The notes beneath the pieces were generated by a model that searched no databases, had not been told where the DNA came from, and was given only the letters and a program-made list of their open reading frames with translations. The position numbers were made by a program, and so were the translations under genes. This document shows positions 9,399-17,446 of a DNA stretch of 64,000 bases, piece after piece. The stretch covers positions 62,001 through 126,000 of the forward strand of contig NZ_QPEJ01000015.1 in assembly GCF_003335085.1 (NCBI RefSeq), written 5' to 3'. The stretch comes from Polaribacter sp. WD7. Its GTDB lineage: Bacteria; Bacteroidota; Bacteroidia; Flavobacteriales; Flavobacteriaceae. Every line of letters begins with the position of its first letter. Positions within the stretch are counted from its first letter, which is position 1.

Positions 9399-10364
9399 TT
9401 ATCCTAATGTTACTCTTTTAAAAGAAGAAACTTCAACATCACCATATGTCTTAACATAGTCAGCTACATTTTTCTTTTCATCTTTAATAAAAGTTTGATC
9501 TAGTAAACATTGTTCTTTGTCTAATGTAGTGTTGTCAGAAACAAATCTTTCCATTTTACCTGGTAAAATTCTATCCCAGATTTTTTCTGGTTTTCCTTCA
9601 GCAGCTAATTCTGCTTTAGCAGCTTCTTCAGCTTTAGCTAAAACCTCATCAGTAATTTGAGACATAGAAATATATTGAGGTACATTTTTTAATGTTTTAC
9701 CTAATCTTCCTAATTCAATGTTATCTTTTTCTATCACTGCAATTCTAGCTTCAGTTTCTGCAGCAACATATGCAGGATCAAAATCTTTGTAAGATAAAGT
9801 TGTAGCTCCCATAGAAGCAACTTGCATAGCAACATCTTTTGCTAGCGTTTCTGCATTGTCTACAACAGCAGATAAACCTACTAAAGCAGCAATTTTACCA
9901 ATGTGAGTATACGCACCAACATAGGCAGCCTCTATTTTTTCAAAAGCTGTAATTTCTAATTTTTCACCAATTACACCAGTTTGTTCAACTAATTTATCAG
10001 CAACACTCATTCCTCCAAAATCAGCAGCTAAAAATTCTTCTTTAGTAGCGTAGTTTAAAGCAATGTCTGCAAATTGACCTCCTAATGCAACAAATTTTTC
10101 GTTTTTACCAACAAAGTCAGTTTCACAAGCCAATACAATAGCAACTCCTTGAGTTTTATCATCATTAATTCTTGTTACTGCAACACCTTCTGTAGATTCT
10201 CTATCAGCTCTTTTTGCAGCAATTTTCTGACCTTTTTTACGTAAAACATCAATTGCTGTATCAAAATCACCTTCTGCTTCTACTAATGCCTTTTTACAGT
10301 CCATCATACCAGCTCCGGTTGCTTCTCTTAATTTTTTTACGTCAGCAGCACTAATTTTTGCCAT
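9399..10364 (-). CDS. tsf: Elongation factor Ts
   Basis: Guanine-nucleotide exchange factor for EF-Tu. The N-terminal UBA-like domain is clear (VKKLREATGAGMMDCKKAL, about residues 9-27), followed by the EF-Tu-interacting core with the TDFVGKNEKF signature near residue 82. At 321 residues it is longer than the E. coli protein but of the size I would expect in Bacteroidota. It is 48 bp downstream of rpsB, the nearly universal partner, and is followed by a strong terminator. Confidence 0.97.
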   Translation of the reverse strand: MAKISAADVKKLREATGAGMMDCKKALVEAEGDFDTAIDVLRKKGQKIAAKRADRESTEGVAVTRINDDKTQGVAIVLACETDFVGKNEKFVALGGQFADIALNYATKEEFLAADFGGMSVADKLVEQTGVIGEKLEITAFEKIEAAYVGAYTHIGKIAALVGLSAVVDNAETLAKDVAMQVASMGATTLSYKDFDPAYVAAETEARIAVIEKDNIELGRLGKTLKNVPQYISMSQITDEVLAKAEEAAKAELAAEGKPEKIWDRILPGKMERFVSDNTTLDKEQCLLDQTFIKDEKKNVADYVKTYGDVEVSSFKRVTLG

Positions 10365-10412
10365 TTTTTTAATTTTTGTAAGAAAACAATTGTTTCTAAT
10401 TATTTATTAAAA

Positions 10413-11192
10413 TTACTTTTTTTCTTCTGTAGTTTCAGCAACTTCAGCTTTAGCTTCTTCTTTTTTAGGAGCTTCTTTTACGTCTTTTGCTTTTTCTTTA
10501 TCAGCTTTTCTGTCTGATAAACCTTCTGCAATTGCATCTGTAACAAAACCTAAAACTTTGTCTATAGATTTAGAAGCATCATCATTTGCAGGAATTACAA
10601 AATCTACTTGTCTTGGGTCAGAGTTTGTATCTACCATTGCAAAAATTGGAATGTTTAATTTTTGAGCTTCAGCTACAGCAATGTGTTCTTTTTTGATATC
10701 GATAACAAACAAAGCACCTGGTAAACGTGTCATATCAGAAATAGAACCTAAATTCTTTTCTAATTTTTCACGCTGACGGTTAATTTGTAATTTTTCTCTT
10801 TTAGATAAAGCATCAAAAGATCCATCAGTTTTCATTCTATCAATAGAAGCCATTTTTTTAACAGCTTTTCTGATAGTAACAAAGTTAGTTAACATACCCC
10901 CTGGCCATCTTTCTGTAATGTAAGGCATGTTTACTGCTTTTGCTTTTTCTGCAACAATATCTTTAGCTTGTTTTTTTGTAGCTACAAATAAAATTTTACG
11001 TCCAGAGTTAGCAATCTTTTTTAAAGCTTCTGAAGTTTCTTCTATTTTAGCTGCAGTTTTATACAAATCGATGATGTGTACACCATTACGTTCTGTATAG
11101 ATATAAGGAGCCATGTTAGGATCCCATTTTCTAGTTAAGTGTCCAAAGTGTACACCACTGTCTAATAATTCTTGAATGTTTACGTTTGCCAT
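10413..11192 (-). CDS. rpsB: 30S ribosomal protein uS2
   Basis: Small-subunit ribosomal protein S2. N-terminal LLDSGVHFGHLTRKWDPNM and the internal RWPGGMLTNFVTIRKAV are signature segments. The C-terminal 30 residues are a Lys/Glu/Ala-rich tail (KAKDVKEAPKKEEAKAEVAE) that is low in complexity and probably disordered. It is upstream of tsf and separated from rpsI by 143 bp of non-coding DNA, suggesting its own promoter or a processed polycistron. Confidence 0.97.
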   Translation of the reverse strand: MANVNIQELLDSGVHFGHLTRKWDPNMAPYIYTERNGVHIIDLYKTAAKIEETSEALKKIANSGRKILFVATKKQAKDIVAEKAKAVNMPYITERWPGGMLTNFVTIRKAVKKMASIDRMKTDGSFDALSKREKLQINRQREKLEKNLGSISDMTRLPGALFVIDIKKEHIAVAEAQKLNIPIFAMVDTNSDPRQVDFVIPANDDASKSIDKVLGFVTDAIAEGLSDRKADKEKAKDVKEAPKKEEAKAEVAETTEEKK

Positions 11193-11310
11193 TTTTTAAA
11201 TGTGTTTACTTTCTGTTTTGAAACCAATGGTTAAGTAGTCTTAAGAGTCTTAACCATTTAGATACTAAACTGTTATTAATATTTGATAACAGTCTCTTAC
11301 AGTAAATAGT

Positions 11311-11329
11311 TGCTGATACAAGTTCAGCA
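11311..11329. repeat. Short palindromic element (CTGA-ACAAGTT-CAG type), copy 2
   Basis: TGCTGA/TCAGCA stem around TACAAGT in the rpsI-rpsB gap. The same gap also holds two other dyads: GGTTAAG/CTTAACC near 11228-11264 and ACTGTTAT/ATAACAGT near 11268-11292. None has a good T-run; they may be RNA-processing sites or part of a ribosomal-protein leader for rpsB. Confidence 0.5.
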
Positions 11330-11335
11330 TAACCA

Positions 11336-11722
11336 TTAACGTTTAGAGAACTGGAATTTCTTACGTGCTTTCTTCTGACCGAATTTTTTACGTTCAACCA
11401 TTCTAGGATCACGTGTTAACAATCCTTCTGGCTTTAATACAGTTCTGTGCTCTTCGTTTATAGAAACTAAGGCTCTTGTAATTGCCAAACGAATTGCTTC
11501 TGCTTGTCCTGTTACACCACCACCGTATACATTTACTTTAATGTCATAAGACGTTAAGTTTTCTGTTAACATTAATGGTTGTTGTACTTTATATTGTAAA
11601 GTTCCTGTTGTAAAGTAACTTTTATAATCTTTTTTATTAACTGTAATGTTACCTGTACCTTCAGAAAGATAAATACGTGCAACTGCAGTTTTTCTTCTAC
11701 CGATTTTGTGAACTATTTCCAT
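11336..11722 (-). CDS. rpsI: 30S ribosomal protein uS9
   Basis: Small-subunit ribosomal protein S9, 128 residues. It has the N-terminal IGRRKTAVARIYL, the internal NVYGGGVTGQAEAIRLAI and the basic C-terminal tail KKFGQKKARKKFQFSKR that reaches the P-site tRNA. Its ATG overlaps the rplM stop codon by one base (TAATG), the standard translationally coupled L13-S9 pair. Confidence 0.98.
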   Translation of the reverse strand: MEIVHKIGRRKTAVARIYLSEGTGNITVNKKDYKSYFTTGTLQYKVQQPLMLTENLTSYDIKVNVYGGGVTGQAEAIRLAITRALVSINEEHRTVLKPEGLLTRDPRMVERKKFGQKKARKKFQFSKR

Positions 11723-12177
11723 TATTTATAATCGTTAAGGTTAATTGCTTTAGGTTCTTGACCTGCTTGTTTGTGCTCTGAACCTGCATAAACATACAAG
11801 TTTCTGTATAAAGCGCTACCTAATTTGTTTTTTGGTAACATTCCTTTTACTGCTTTTTCGATTAATCTTGTAGGATCTTTCTCAAACATTTCTGTCGCAG
11901 TTAACGATCTTTGTCCTCCTGGATATCCTGTGTGACGGATGTAAGACTTGTCTGTCCATTTTTTACCAGTTAGGTTAATTTTTTCTGCGTTGATAATAAC
12001 CACGTTATCTCCACAATCTACGTGAGGAGTATAGTTTGGTTTGTATTTACCTCTAATTAGCTTAGCTACTTTAGAAGCTAGACGACCCAACGTTTGCCCG
12101 TCTGCATCAACTAAAACCCACTCCTTATTTACGGTAGCTGCGTTTGCTGATACTGTTTTGTAACTTAATGTGTTCAT
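11722..12177 (-). CDS. rplM: 50S ribosomal protein uL13
   Basis: Large-subunit ribosomal protein L13, 151 residues, with WVLVDADGQTLGRLASKVA at the N-terminus, the RGKYKPNYTPHVDCGD segment and the C-terminal LYVYAGSEHKQAGQEP. It is the first gene of the L13-S9 operon, with a near-perfect promoter about 60 bp upstream. Divergent from the DUF5916 barrel gene. Confidence 0.98.
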   Translation of the reverse strand: MNTLSYKTVSANAATVNKEWVLVDADGQTLGRLASKVAKLIRGKYKPNYTPHVDCGDNVVIINAEKINLTGKKWTDKSYIRHTGYPGGQRSLTATEMFEKDPTRLIEKAVKGMLPKNKLGSALYRNLYVYAGSEHKQAGQEPKAINLNDYK

Positions 12178-12237
12178 AATTACACTTTTAGTCTTTGTGC
12201 TATATTAATAATTTAATTTTTCCTTAAAAAAGGAGTG

Positions 12238-12268
12238 CAAATGTACCGCTTTTTATTGGATTGACAAA
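12238..12268 (-). promoter_or_regulatory. Promoter of rplM-rpsI
   Basis: On the minus strand TTTG (12268-12265), a 19 bp spacer, then TACATTTG (12245-12238): an exact match to the Bacteroidota sigma consensus TTTG-N19-TAnnTTTG. Predicted start is near 12231, giving a leader of about 55 nt before rplM that contains a short TCCTT/AAGGA hairpin. Confidence 0.75.
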
Positions 12269-12340
12269 TAGTGCGTTAGATTTATTACTTAGTTAAAAGT
12301 CTAGAATTAGAATTAACAAAAACTTAAGAGAATAGCGCTT

Positions 12341-12348
12341 TACTTTTG
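12341..12348 (+). promoter_or_regulatory. Candidate -7 promoter box for the DUF5916 gene
   Basis: TACTTTTG matches TAnnTTTG, 60 bp upstream of the chosen ATG at 12408. The predicted transcript start (about 12354) would leave little room for initiation at the earlier ATG at 12360, supporting the later start. Confidence 0.5.
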
Positions 12349-12407
12349 CCCTATGAAAATTGATGGTAATTTTATGTGATTGCTGTCTTTTAAATAACAA
12401 TCTATTC

Positions 12408-15089
12408 ATGAAATTTACCGCAGTTTTTGTTGTTCTATTTATTTGTTTTTCATCAAACGTTTTCACTCAGACTGAACAAGCTGTAAAAGTTCCAAAAAGA
12501 ATATATACCACAAAGAGACTAATTAAAACACCTGTAATAGATGGTAAAATTAACGAAGGTGCTTGGGATGCCGTAGAGTGGTCTTCAGACTTTACAGAAA
12601 AAAACCCAGATGAAGGAACGCCACCCGCATATCAAACAAAATTTAAAGTAATGTATGATAAGAAATTCTTGTATGTTGCTATAAGAGCTTTTGATGACGA
12701 GCCAGAGTTGATTCAACAAAGATTAAGCAGAAGAGATGGTTTTCAAGGAGATCGGGTAAATGTTATTATAGACAGCTATCATGACAAAAGAACTGCTTTT
12801 GTATTTACTACAACAGCTGCAGGAGTAAAGGGAGAAGAGATTGTAAGTCAGAATGGGAACAATTGGGATGCCAGTTGGAATCCTATTTGGTATACAAATG
12901 CTGCTGTAGATGATAAAGGATACACTATAGAAATGAAAATTCCTTTTAGTCAATTGCGTTTTGGGAAAGCTAAAGAGCAAATTTGGGGTTTTAATATTAA
13001 CAGAACCATTTTTAGATTACAAGAACGTTCTTTATGGCAAAGAATTCCGAACAATCAAGCAGGTTTTATTAGTGAATCAGGAGAGTTACATGGGTTAAAA
13101 AATTTGGTATCTCAAAAACAATTAGAAATTCAACCTTTTACGGTTTTACAATATGACAAATATCCAGCAGAACCAGGAAACCCTTTTAGAGATGGTAGTG
13201 ATTTGACTTTAAATGCAGGTTTAGATGCCAAAATTGGAATTACAAACGATTTGACTTTAGATTTAACCATTAATCCAGATTTTGGACAAGTAGAAGCAGA
13301 CCCTGGCGCTATTGCTTTAGATGGGTTTCAAATATTTTTTAGAGAACAACGTCCTTTTTTTGTTGAAAACTTCAATATTTTTGATTTTGAATTTGCTAAC
13401 GGTCAAGACAATGTATTTTATAGTAGAAGAATTGGTAGAAATCCACACAGAAGCGCTAGTTTGCAAGATGGTGAGTTTGCAGACGTACCTCAAAATTCAA
13501 CAATATTAGGTGCTGCTAAATTTTCTGGTAAAACTAAAAATGGTTGGTCTATTGGCGTTTTAGAAAGTGTAACGGCTAATGAATACGCTACCATAAGACA
13601 AACAGACGGAACTGAAAGAGAGCAAATTGTAGAGCCTTTAACCAACTTCTTTGTGGCAAGAGCGCAAAAAGATTTTAATAAGCGAAATTCTTTTATTGGC
13701 GGAATTTTTACAGCTACCAATCGTTTTTTGAATGGCGATTTTAATGAGCTTCATAAGGCAGCCTACACAGGTGGTGTAGATTTTCAGCACAATTGGAAAA
13801 ATAGAGAGTACTACTTAGATGGTAATGTAGTTTTTAGTAAAGTTTTAGGAAGTGAAGAAGCTATTACAGCAACACAAAAAACGTTACGTCATAATTTTCA
13901 AAGAGTAGATGCAGATTATCTTTCTTTAGATGAAACAAAAACCTCATTAACAGGAACAGGGGGTAGACTCGAGTTGGGTAAAAATGGTGGAGGAAACTGG
14001 CGTTATAGTGGAGGTGCAATTTGGAGATCTCCTGAATTGGAATTAAATGATGTCGGATTTTTAAGACAAACAGATGAGATTATTCAGTTTGGAAACTTAA
14101 ATTACTTATGGCAAGTTCCTACGGAAACATATAGAAATATAAACATTGGTTTCGAACAATTTTCAATATATGATTTTGGAGGTAACCTAAATAGAATAGG
14201 TTTAGAAGGAAAAGGTGAAATTAGTTGGATAAACAATTGGTGGACAGAAGGGGGTTATGGGATAAATACTAATTTTTTTGATAACTTTTTTTTAAGAGGA
14301 GGTCCAAGGTGGAAACGACCTAATACGGCTTTCGCATATCTTTTCTTTGGCTCTGACAGAAGTAAATTATTTAGCTTTACTTTAGGATATTCTAATAGAC
14401 ATTCTCAAGAAAGCGTTGTTGGTAGAGATCGTTTTGTAGTCAGAACCAACTATCAGCCTACAGATGCCTTTAGTATGTCTTTTAATGTTGAATATGCAAA
14501 TTTATTTGACAGAACCCAATACGTAACAGAAACCGCTTTTAATAACGATGCACGTTATATTTTAGGTAGAATTCAAAATCAGACATTAACCACTACGTTA
14601 CGCCTAAATTATAGTTTTACACCAGATATTTCACTTCAATTTTATGGGCAACCTTTTATTTCTAAAGGAAAATTTTCCAATCTAAATTACGTTTTAAATC
14701 CTTTAGGAAATAGTATTAATGATAGGATAGCTGTGTATGATGAAACCCAAATTTTGCTGACAGATGATGCAATTGCTATAGATGCTAACAATGATGGTGT
14801 GCAAGATTTCAATTTACCTAACGGAGGATATTTGGTAGATGAAAACCGAGATGGTGATGCTGATTATGCCTTTAGAAACCCTGATTTTTCGTTTGTACAA
14901 CTGCAAACTAATTTAGTGGCAAGGTGGGAATATATTCCAGGTTCTGAATTATTTTTAGTTTGGGCTAGAGGTTCTGTAGGAAATACAGACACCGATACTG
15001 ATTTGTTAAATAGCGTCTCAGACCAAGTATTCAGAGAACCAGCAAACGATACTTTTTTGGTAAAATTTACCTATCGTTTTGCTAGATGA
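12408..15089 (+). CDS. DUF5916 outer-membrane protein with CBM9-like N-terminal domain
   Basis: A large (about 893 residues) cell-envelope protein. After a signal peptide (KFTAVFVVLFICFSSNVFTQ) comes a CBM9-like beta-sandwich domain, about residues 30-230, recognisable from PVIDGKINEGAWDAVEWSSDF and IEMKIPFSQLRFGK; the remainder matches the DUF5916 pattern (NPDFGQVEADPGAIAL, FFREQRPFFVENFNIF) and ends in aromatic-rich strands closing with LVKFTYRFAR, typical of a beta-barrel. An ATG at 12360 would add 16 residues in front of the signal peptide and is less likely. Function of the family is unknown; carbohydrate or polymer interaction is a guess from the CBM9-like domain. Confidence 0.85.
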   Translation: MKFTAVFVVLFICFSSNVFTQTEQAVKVPKRIYTTKRLIKTPVIDGKINEGAWDAVEWSSDFTEKNPDEGTPPAYQTKFKVMYDKKFLYVAIRAFDDEPELIQQRLSRRDGFQGDRVNVIIDSYHDKRTAFVFTTTAAGVKGEEIVSQNGNNWDASWNPIWYTNAAVDDKGYTIEMKIPFSQLRFGKAKEQIWGFNINRTIFRLQERSLWQRIPNNQAGFISESGELHGLKNLVSQKQLEIQPFTVLQYDKYPAEPGNPFRDGSDLTLNAGLDAKIGITNDLTLDLTINPDFGQVEADPGAIALDGFQIFFREQRPFFVENFNIFDFEFANGQDNVFYSRRIGRNPHRSASLQDGEFADVPQNSTILGAAKFSGKTKNGWSIGVLESVTANEYATIRQTDGTEREQIVEPLTNFFVARAQKDFNKRNSFIGGIFTATNRFLNGDFNELHKAAYTGGVDFQHNWKNREYYLDGNVVFSKVLGSEEAITATQKTLRHNFQRVDADYLSLDETKTSLTGTGGRLELGKNGGGNWRYSGGAIWRSPELELNDVGFLRQTDEIIQFGNLNYLWQVPTETYRNINIGFEQFSIYDFGGNLNRIGLEGKGEISWINNWWTEGGYGINTNFFDNFFLRGGPRWKRPNTAFAYLFFGSDRSKLFSFTLGYSNRHSQESVVGRDRFVVRTNYQPTDAFSMSFNVEYANLFDRTQYVTETAFNNDARYILGRIQNQTLTTTLRLNYSFTPDISLQFYGQPFISKGKFSNLNYVLNPLGNSINDRIAVYDETQILLTDDAIAIDANNDGVQDFNLPNGGYLVDENRDGDADYAFRNPDFSFVQLQTNLVARWEYIPGSELFLVWARGSVGNTDTDTDLLNSVSDQVFREPANDTFLVKFTYRFAR

Positions 15090-15225
15090 TTGAAACAAAT
15101 GAACTGCTTATCTTTTCGATTTTTCAATAAAAAAGGTTTAAATTTCAATAAATTACTGAATCTTTTGGTAAATATTTAACAATATTTATCATTTTGTCAA
15201 ATCTTTAATAAAAAATAAAATATAG

Positions 15226-15256
15226 TTTGTATATCTGAATATAATCTTTAGATTTG
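15226..15256 (+). promoter_or_regulatory. Promoter of the Phe/Tyr leader and aromatic operon
   Basis: TTTG at 15226-15229, a 19 bp spacer, then TAGATTTG at 15249-15256, an exact TTTG-N19-TAnnTTTG match. Predicted start near 15262, about 18 nt before the leader-peptide ATG. Confidence 0.8.
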
Positions 15257-15279
15257 TCGCTCAAAACAAGAGCATTAAG

Positions 15280-15360
15280 ATGTTAACTAACAATTTTACA
15301 CGTTTCTATTTTTACTTTTACTTTTTTAGTAAAAGAAGAGACTTTGTATCATATTGTTAA
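15280..15360 (+). CDS. Phe/Tyr-rich attenuator leader peptide
   Basis: A 26-codon ORF lying between a consensus promoter and a terminator, upstream of the aromatic amino-acid operon. Residues 6-16 read FTRFYFYFYFF, and in total 7 Phe and 4 Tyr codons occur among 26. This is the composition expected for a leader peptide whose translation senses charged tRNA(Phe) and tRNA(Tyr), and it matches an operon that holds both the Phe branch (prephenate dehydratase) and the Tyr branch (prephenate dehydrogenase). The stop codon TAA sits at 15358-15360, just after the 5' antiterminator arm. The peptide itself probably has no function beyond ribosome positioning. Amino-acid attenuators are established in proteobacteria and have been proposed for Bacteroidota; the assignment here rests on the sequence architecture. 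Confidence 0.85.
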   Translation: MLTNNFTRFYFYFYFFSKRRDFVSYC

Positions 15361-15386
15361 TCAAAACATAAAATATATAAAGTCTC
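15315..15386 (+). promoter_or_regulatory. Pause hairpin and antiterminator of the aromatic attenuator
   Basis: Two alternative structures. CTTTTAC (15315-15321) pairs with GTAAAAG (15329-15335) inside the Phe/Tyr codon run, a candidate pause hairpin. GAGACTTTGTAT (15338-15349) pairs over 12 positions (one G-U) with ATATAAAGTCTC (15375-15386), which destroys the 5' arm of the terminator. A ribosome stalled on Phe/Tyr codons would leave the antiterminator arm free; one at the stop codon would cover it. Confidence 0.75.
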
Positions 15387-15411
15387 GAATTAACTTCGAG
15401 GCTTTTTTTTT
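15379..15411 (+). terminator. Attenuator terminator before pheA
   Basis: Stem AAAGTCTCGAA / TTCGAGGCTTT (one G-U) with a TTAAC loop followed by nine T. It ends 12 bp before the prephenate dehydratase ATG, so it must be read through for the operon to be expressed. Confidence 0.85.
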
Positions 15412-15423
15412 GATATCAAATTA

Positions 15424-16251
15424 ATGAATAAAGTAATCGCTATACAAGGAGCAGAAGGCTCAAATCATCATAAAGTTGCTCGTGACTTTTACGGAGATAA
15501 CATTCAACTAAAAGAATGCATGTCTTTTGATGCTTTGGTAGATAGTTTGTTAGATAAATCTGCAGATTTAGGAGTCATGGCTTTAGAAAATACGATTGCA
15601 GGGTCTATCATCCCAAATTATGCATTAATAGATAAAAATAATTTGCACATTATAGATGAAGAATATTTAAATATTCATCATCATTTAATGGCATTAAAAG
15701 GACAACAAATTCATGATATTCATGAAGTTTGGTCTCATCCCATGGCATTGTTGCAATGCAAAGAGTTTTTTAAACAATATCCTGAGATTAAATTGGTAGA
15801 AGATGTAGATACAGCTGAGGTAGCCAAGAGAATTTCAAAAGAAAACTTAAAAGGAATTGCAGCAATAGCACCAAAAATTGCCGCAGAAATTTTTGACTTG
15901 GCAATTTTAGAAGATGAGATACAAACCATAAAGGAGAATTCAACAAGATTTGTAATGGTACAAACCAAAGAGCCCAATAACGGAATAGATACTATTAACA
16001 AAGCTTCTTTAAAATTTCAATTAAATCATAAACGAGGTAGTTTAGCAGCTATTTTAAATGTATTGAGCGATTGTAAAATGAATTTAACCAAAATTCAATC
16101 ATTACCCGTTATAGAAATGCCTTGGAAATATTCATTTTTTGTAGATGTTACTTTTGACGATTATTCAAATTATAAAAAAGCAGAGTCTATTATTCAAATA
16201 ATGGCAGAAGAATTTAAAATTTTAGGAACCTATAAAAACGGCAGGCAATAG
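15424..16251 (+). CDS. pheA: Prephenate dehydratase
   Basis: Converts prephenate to phenylpyruvate, the committed step to phenylalanine. Monofunctional form of 275 residues: catalytic domain at about 1-180 with the ENTIAGSI and conserved NSTRF segments, then a C-terminal ACT domain from about 195 (LKFQLNHKRGSLAAILNVL). The usual ESRP effector-binding motif of the ACT domain is replaced by IQSLPVIEMPW, a variant I associate with Bacteroidota; feedback by Phe may differ. First gene of the operon, 12 bp after the attenuator terminator. Confidence 0.95.
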   Translation: MNKVIAIQGAEGSNHHKVARDFYGDNIQLKECMSFDALVDSLLDKSADLGVMALENTIAGSIIPNYALIDKNNLHIIDEEYLNIHHHLMALKGQQIHDIHEVWSHPMALLQCKEFFKQYPEIKLVEDVDTAEVAKRISKENLKGIAAIAPKIAAEIFDLAILEDEIQTIKENSTRFVMVQTKEPNNGIDTINKASLKFQLNHKRGSLAAILNVLSDCKMNLTKIQSLPVIEMPWKYSFFVDVTFDDYSNYKKAESIIQIMAEEFKILGTYKNGRQ

Positions 16252-16291
16252 CCTAGAGTTGAACCTGTTTCCGAACCAAAAAATAAAGCAA

Positions 16292-17446
16292 ATGATACAA
16301 CCTGCTAAAAGATTAGACACCGTACAAGAATACTATTTTTCTAAAAAATTAAGAGAAGTAAGAAACCTTGTAGCTGCAGGAAAACCAATAATTAATATGG
16401 GTATTGGTTCTCCAGACTTACTGCCTTCGGCCGAAGTCTTATCGGCAATAGCCAACAGTTTACAAGATGCTACAGCACACAAATACCAATCTTACCAAGG
16501 TTTACCAGAGTTAAGAAACGCTATTTCTAGTTTTTATAACAATAAGTTTGCTGTTCACACGAATCCAGATGATGAAGTATTACCACTAATGGGAAGTAAA
16601 GAAGGGATAATGCACATTTCTATGGCTTTTTTAAATAAAGGCGATAAAGTATTAATCCCAAACCCTGGTTACCCAACATATACTTCAGTTACCAAATTAG
16701 TAGGATCAGAACCTTTATTTTATAATTTAGATCAGGCCAACAATTGGCAACCTAATTTAGATGAAATAGAAAACAAACTATTTTCTGACGATTTAACCGA
16801 CGTAAAAATTATGTGGGTAAACTATCCGCATATGCCAACAGGAGCAAACGGAACGTTAGAAACCTATAAAGAGTTGGTTGCTTTTGGTAAAAAACACAAT
16901 ATTTTAATTGTAAATGATAATCCGTACAGCTTTATATTAAACGATAATCCTACCAGTATTTTACAAGTAGAAGGCGCAAAAGAAACTGCTTTAGAGTTAA
17001 ATTCTTTAAGTAAAACTTTTGCAATGGCAGGATGGAGAGTTGGAATGTTGTTAGGGAATTCAAACTTAATAAACCAGGTTTTAAAAGTAAAAAGCAATAT
17101 GGATTCTGGTATGTTTTATGGCATCCAAAAAGGAGCAATTGAAGCATTGCAAATTTCTGAAGATTGGTATACAAATCAAAATAAAATATACAAAGAGCGT
17201 AGAGCCTTAATTTGGCAGTTGGCAGATAAACTCAATACAACGTATGATAAAAATGCTTCAGGAATGTTTGTTTGGGCAAAAATACCAGAAGGAAAAAAAT
17301 CTGAAGAAGTTACAGACTTTGTACTTTACGAAAAAGATATTTTTATTACACCAGGTACTGTTTTTGGAAGTCAAGGTGAAGGTTATATACGTTTTTCTTT
17401 ATGTGTAGATTCAGAAACCATTAAAAAGGCAATAGCTAGATTATGA
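16292..17446 (+). CDS. PLP-dependent aminotransferase, class I/II (aromatic operon)
   Basis: Fold-type I aminotransferase of 384 residues; in this operon the likely job is transamination of phenylpyruvate/4-hydroxyphenylpyruvate (or of prephenate) to the amino acids. The PLP lysine lies in SLSKTFAMAGWRVG, and NDNPYSFILND carries the cofactor-contacting Asn/Asp/Tyr region. An upstream TTG (16259) would extend the frame by 11 residues, but the ATG at 16292 (MIQPAKRLDTVQEYYF) gives the expected N-terminus. It lies 40 bp after pheA and its last codons overlap the next gene by 4 bp. Substrate specificity is inferred only from context. Confidence 0.85.
   Translation: MIQPAKRLDTVQEYYFSKKLREVRNLVAAGKPIINMGIGSPDLLPSAEVLSAIANSLQDATAHKYQSYQGLPELRNAISSFYNNKFAVHTNPDDEVLPLMGSKEGIMHISMAFLNKGDKVLIPNPGYPTYTSVTKLVGSEPLFYNLDQANNWQPNLDEIENKLFSDDLTDVKIMWVNYPHMPTGANGTLETYKELVAFGKKHNILIVNDNPYSFILNDNPTSILQVEGAKETALELNSLSKTFAMAGWRVGMLLGNSNLINQVLKVKSNMDSGMFYGIQKGAIEALQISEDWYTNQNKIYKERRALIWQLADKLNTTYDKNASGMFVWAKIPEGKKSEEVTDFVLYEKDIFITPGTVFGSQGEGYIRFSLCVDSETIKKAIARL

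Noticed and set aside
11206..11412. 68-codon minus-strand ORF between rpsB and rpsI.
   Set aside because: It overlaps rpsI out of frame and runs through hairpin-rich intergenic DNA; composition is not protein-like.
12353..12380. Short ORF MKIDGNFM before the DUF5916 gene as a leader peptide.
   Set aside because: No codon bias, no hairpin or terminator behind it, and it lies at the predicted transcript start.
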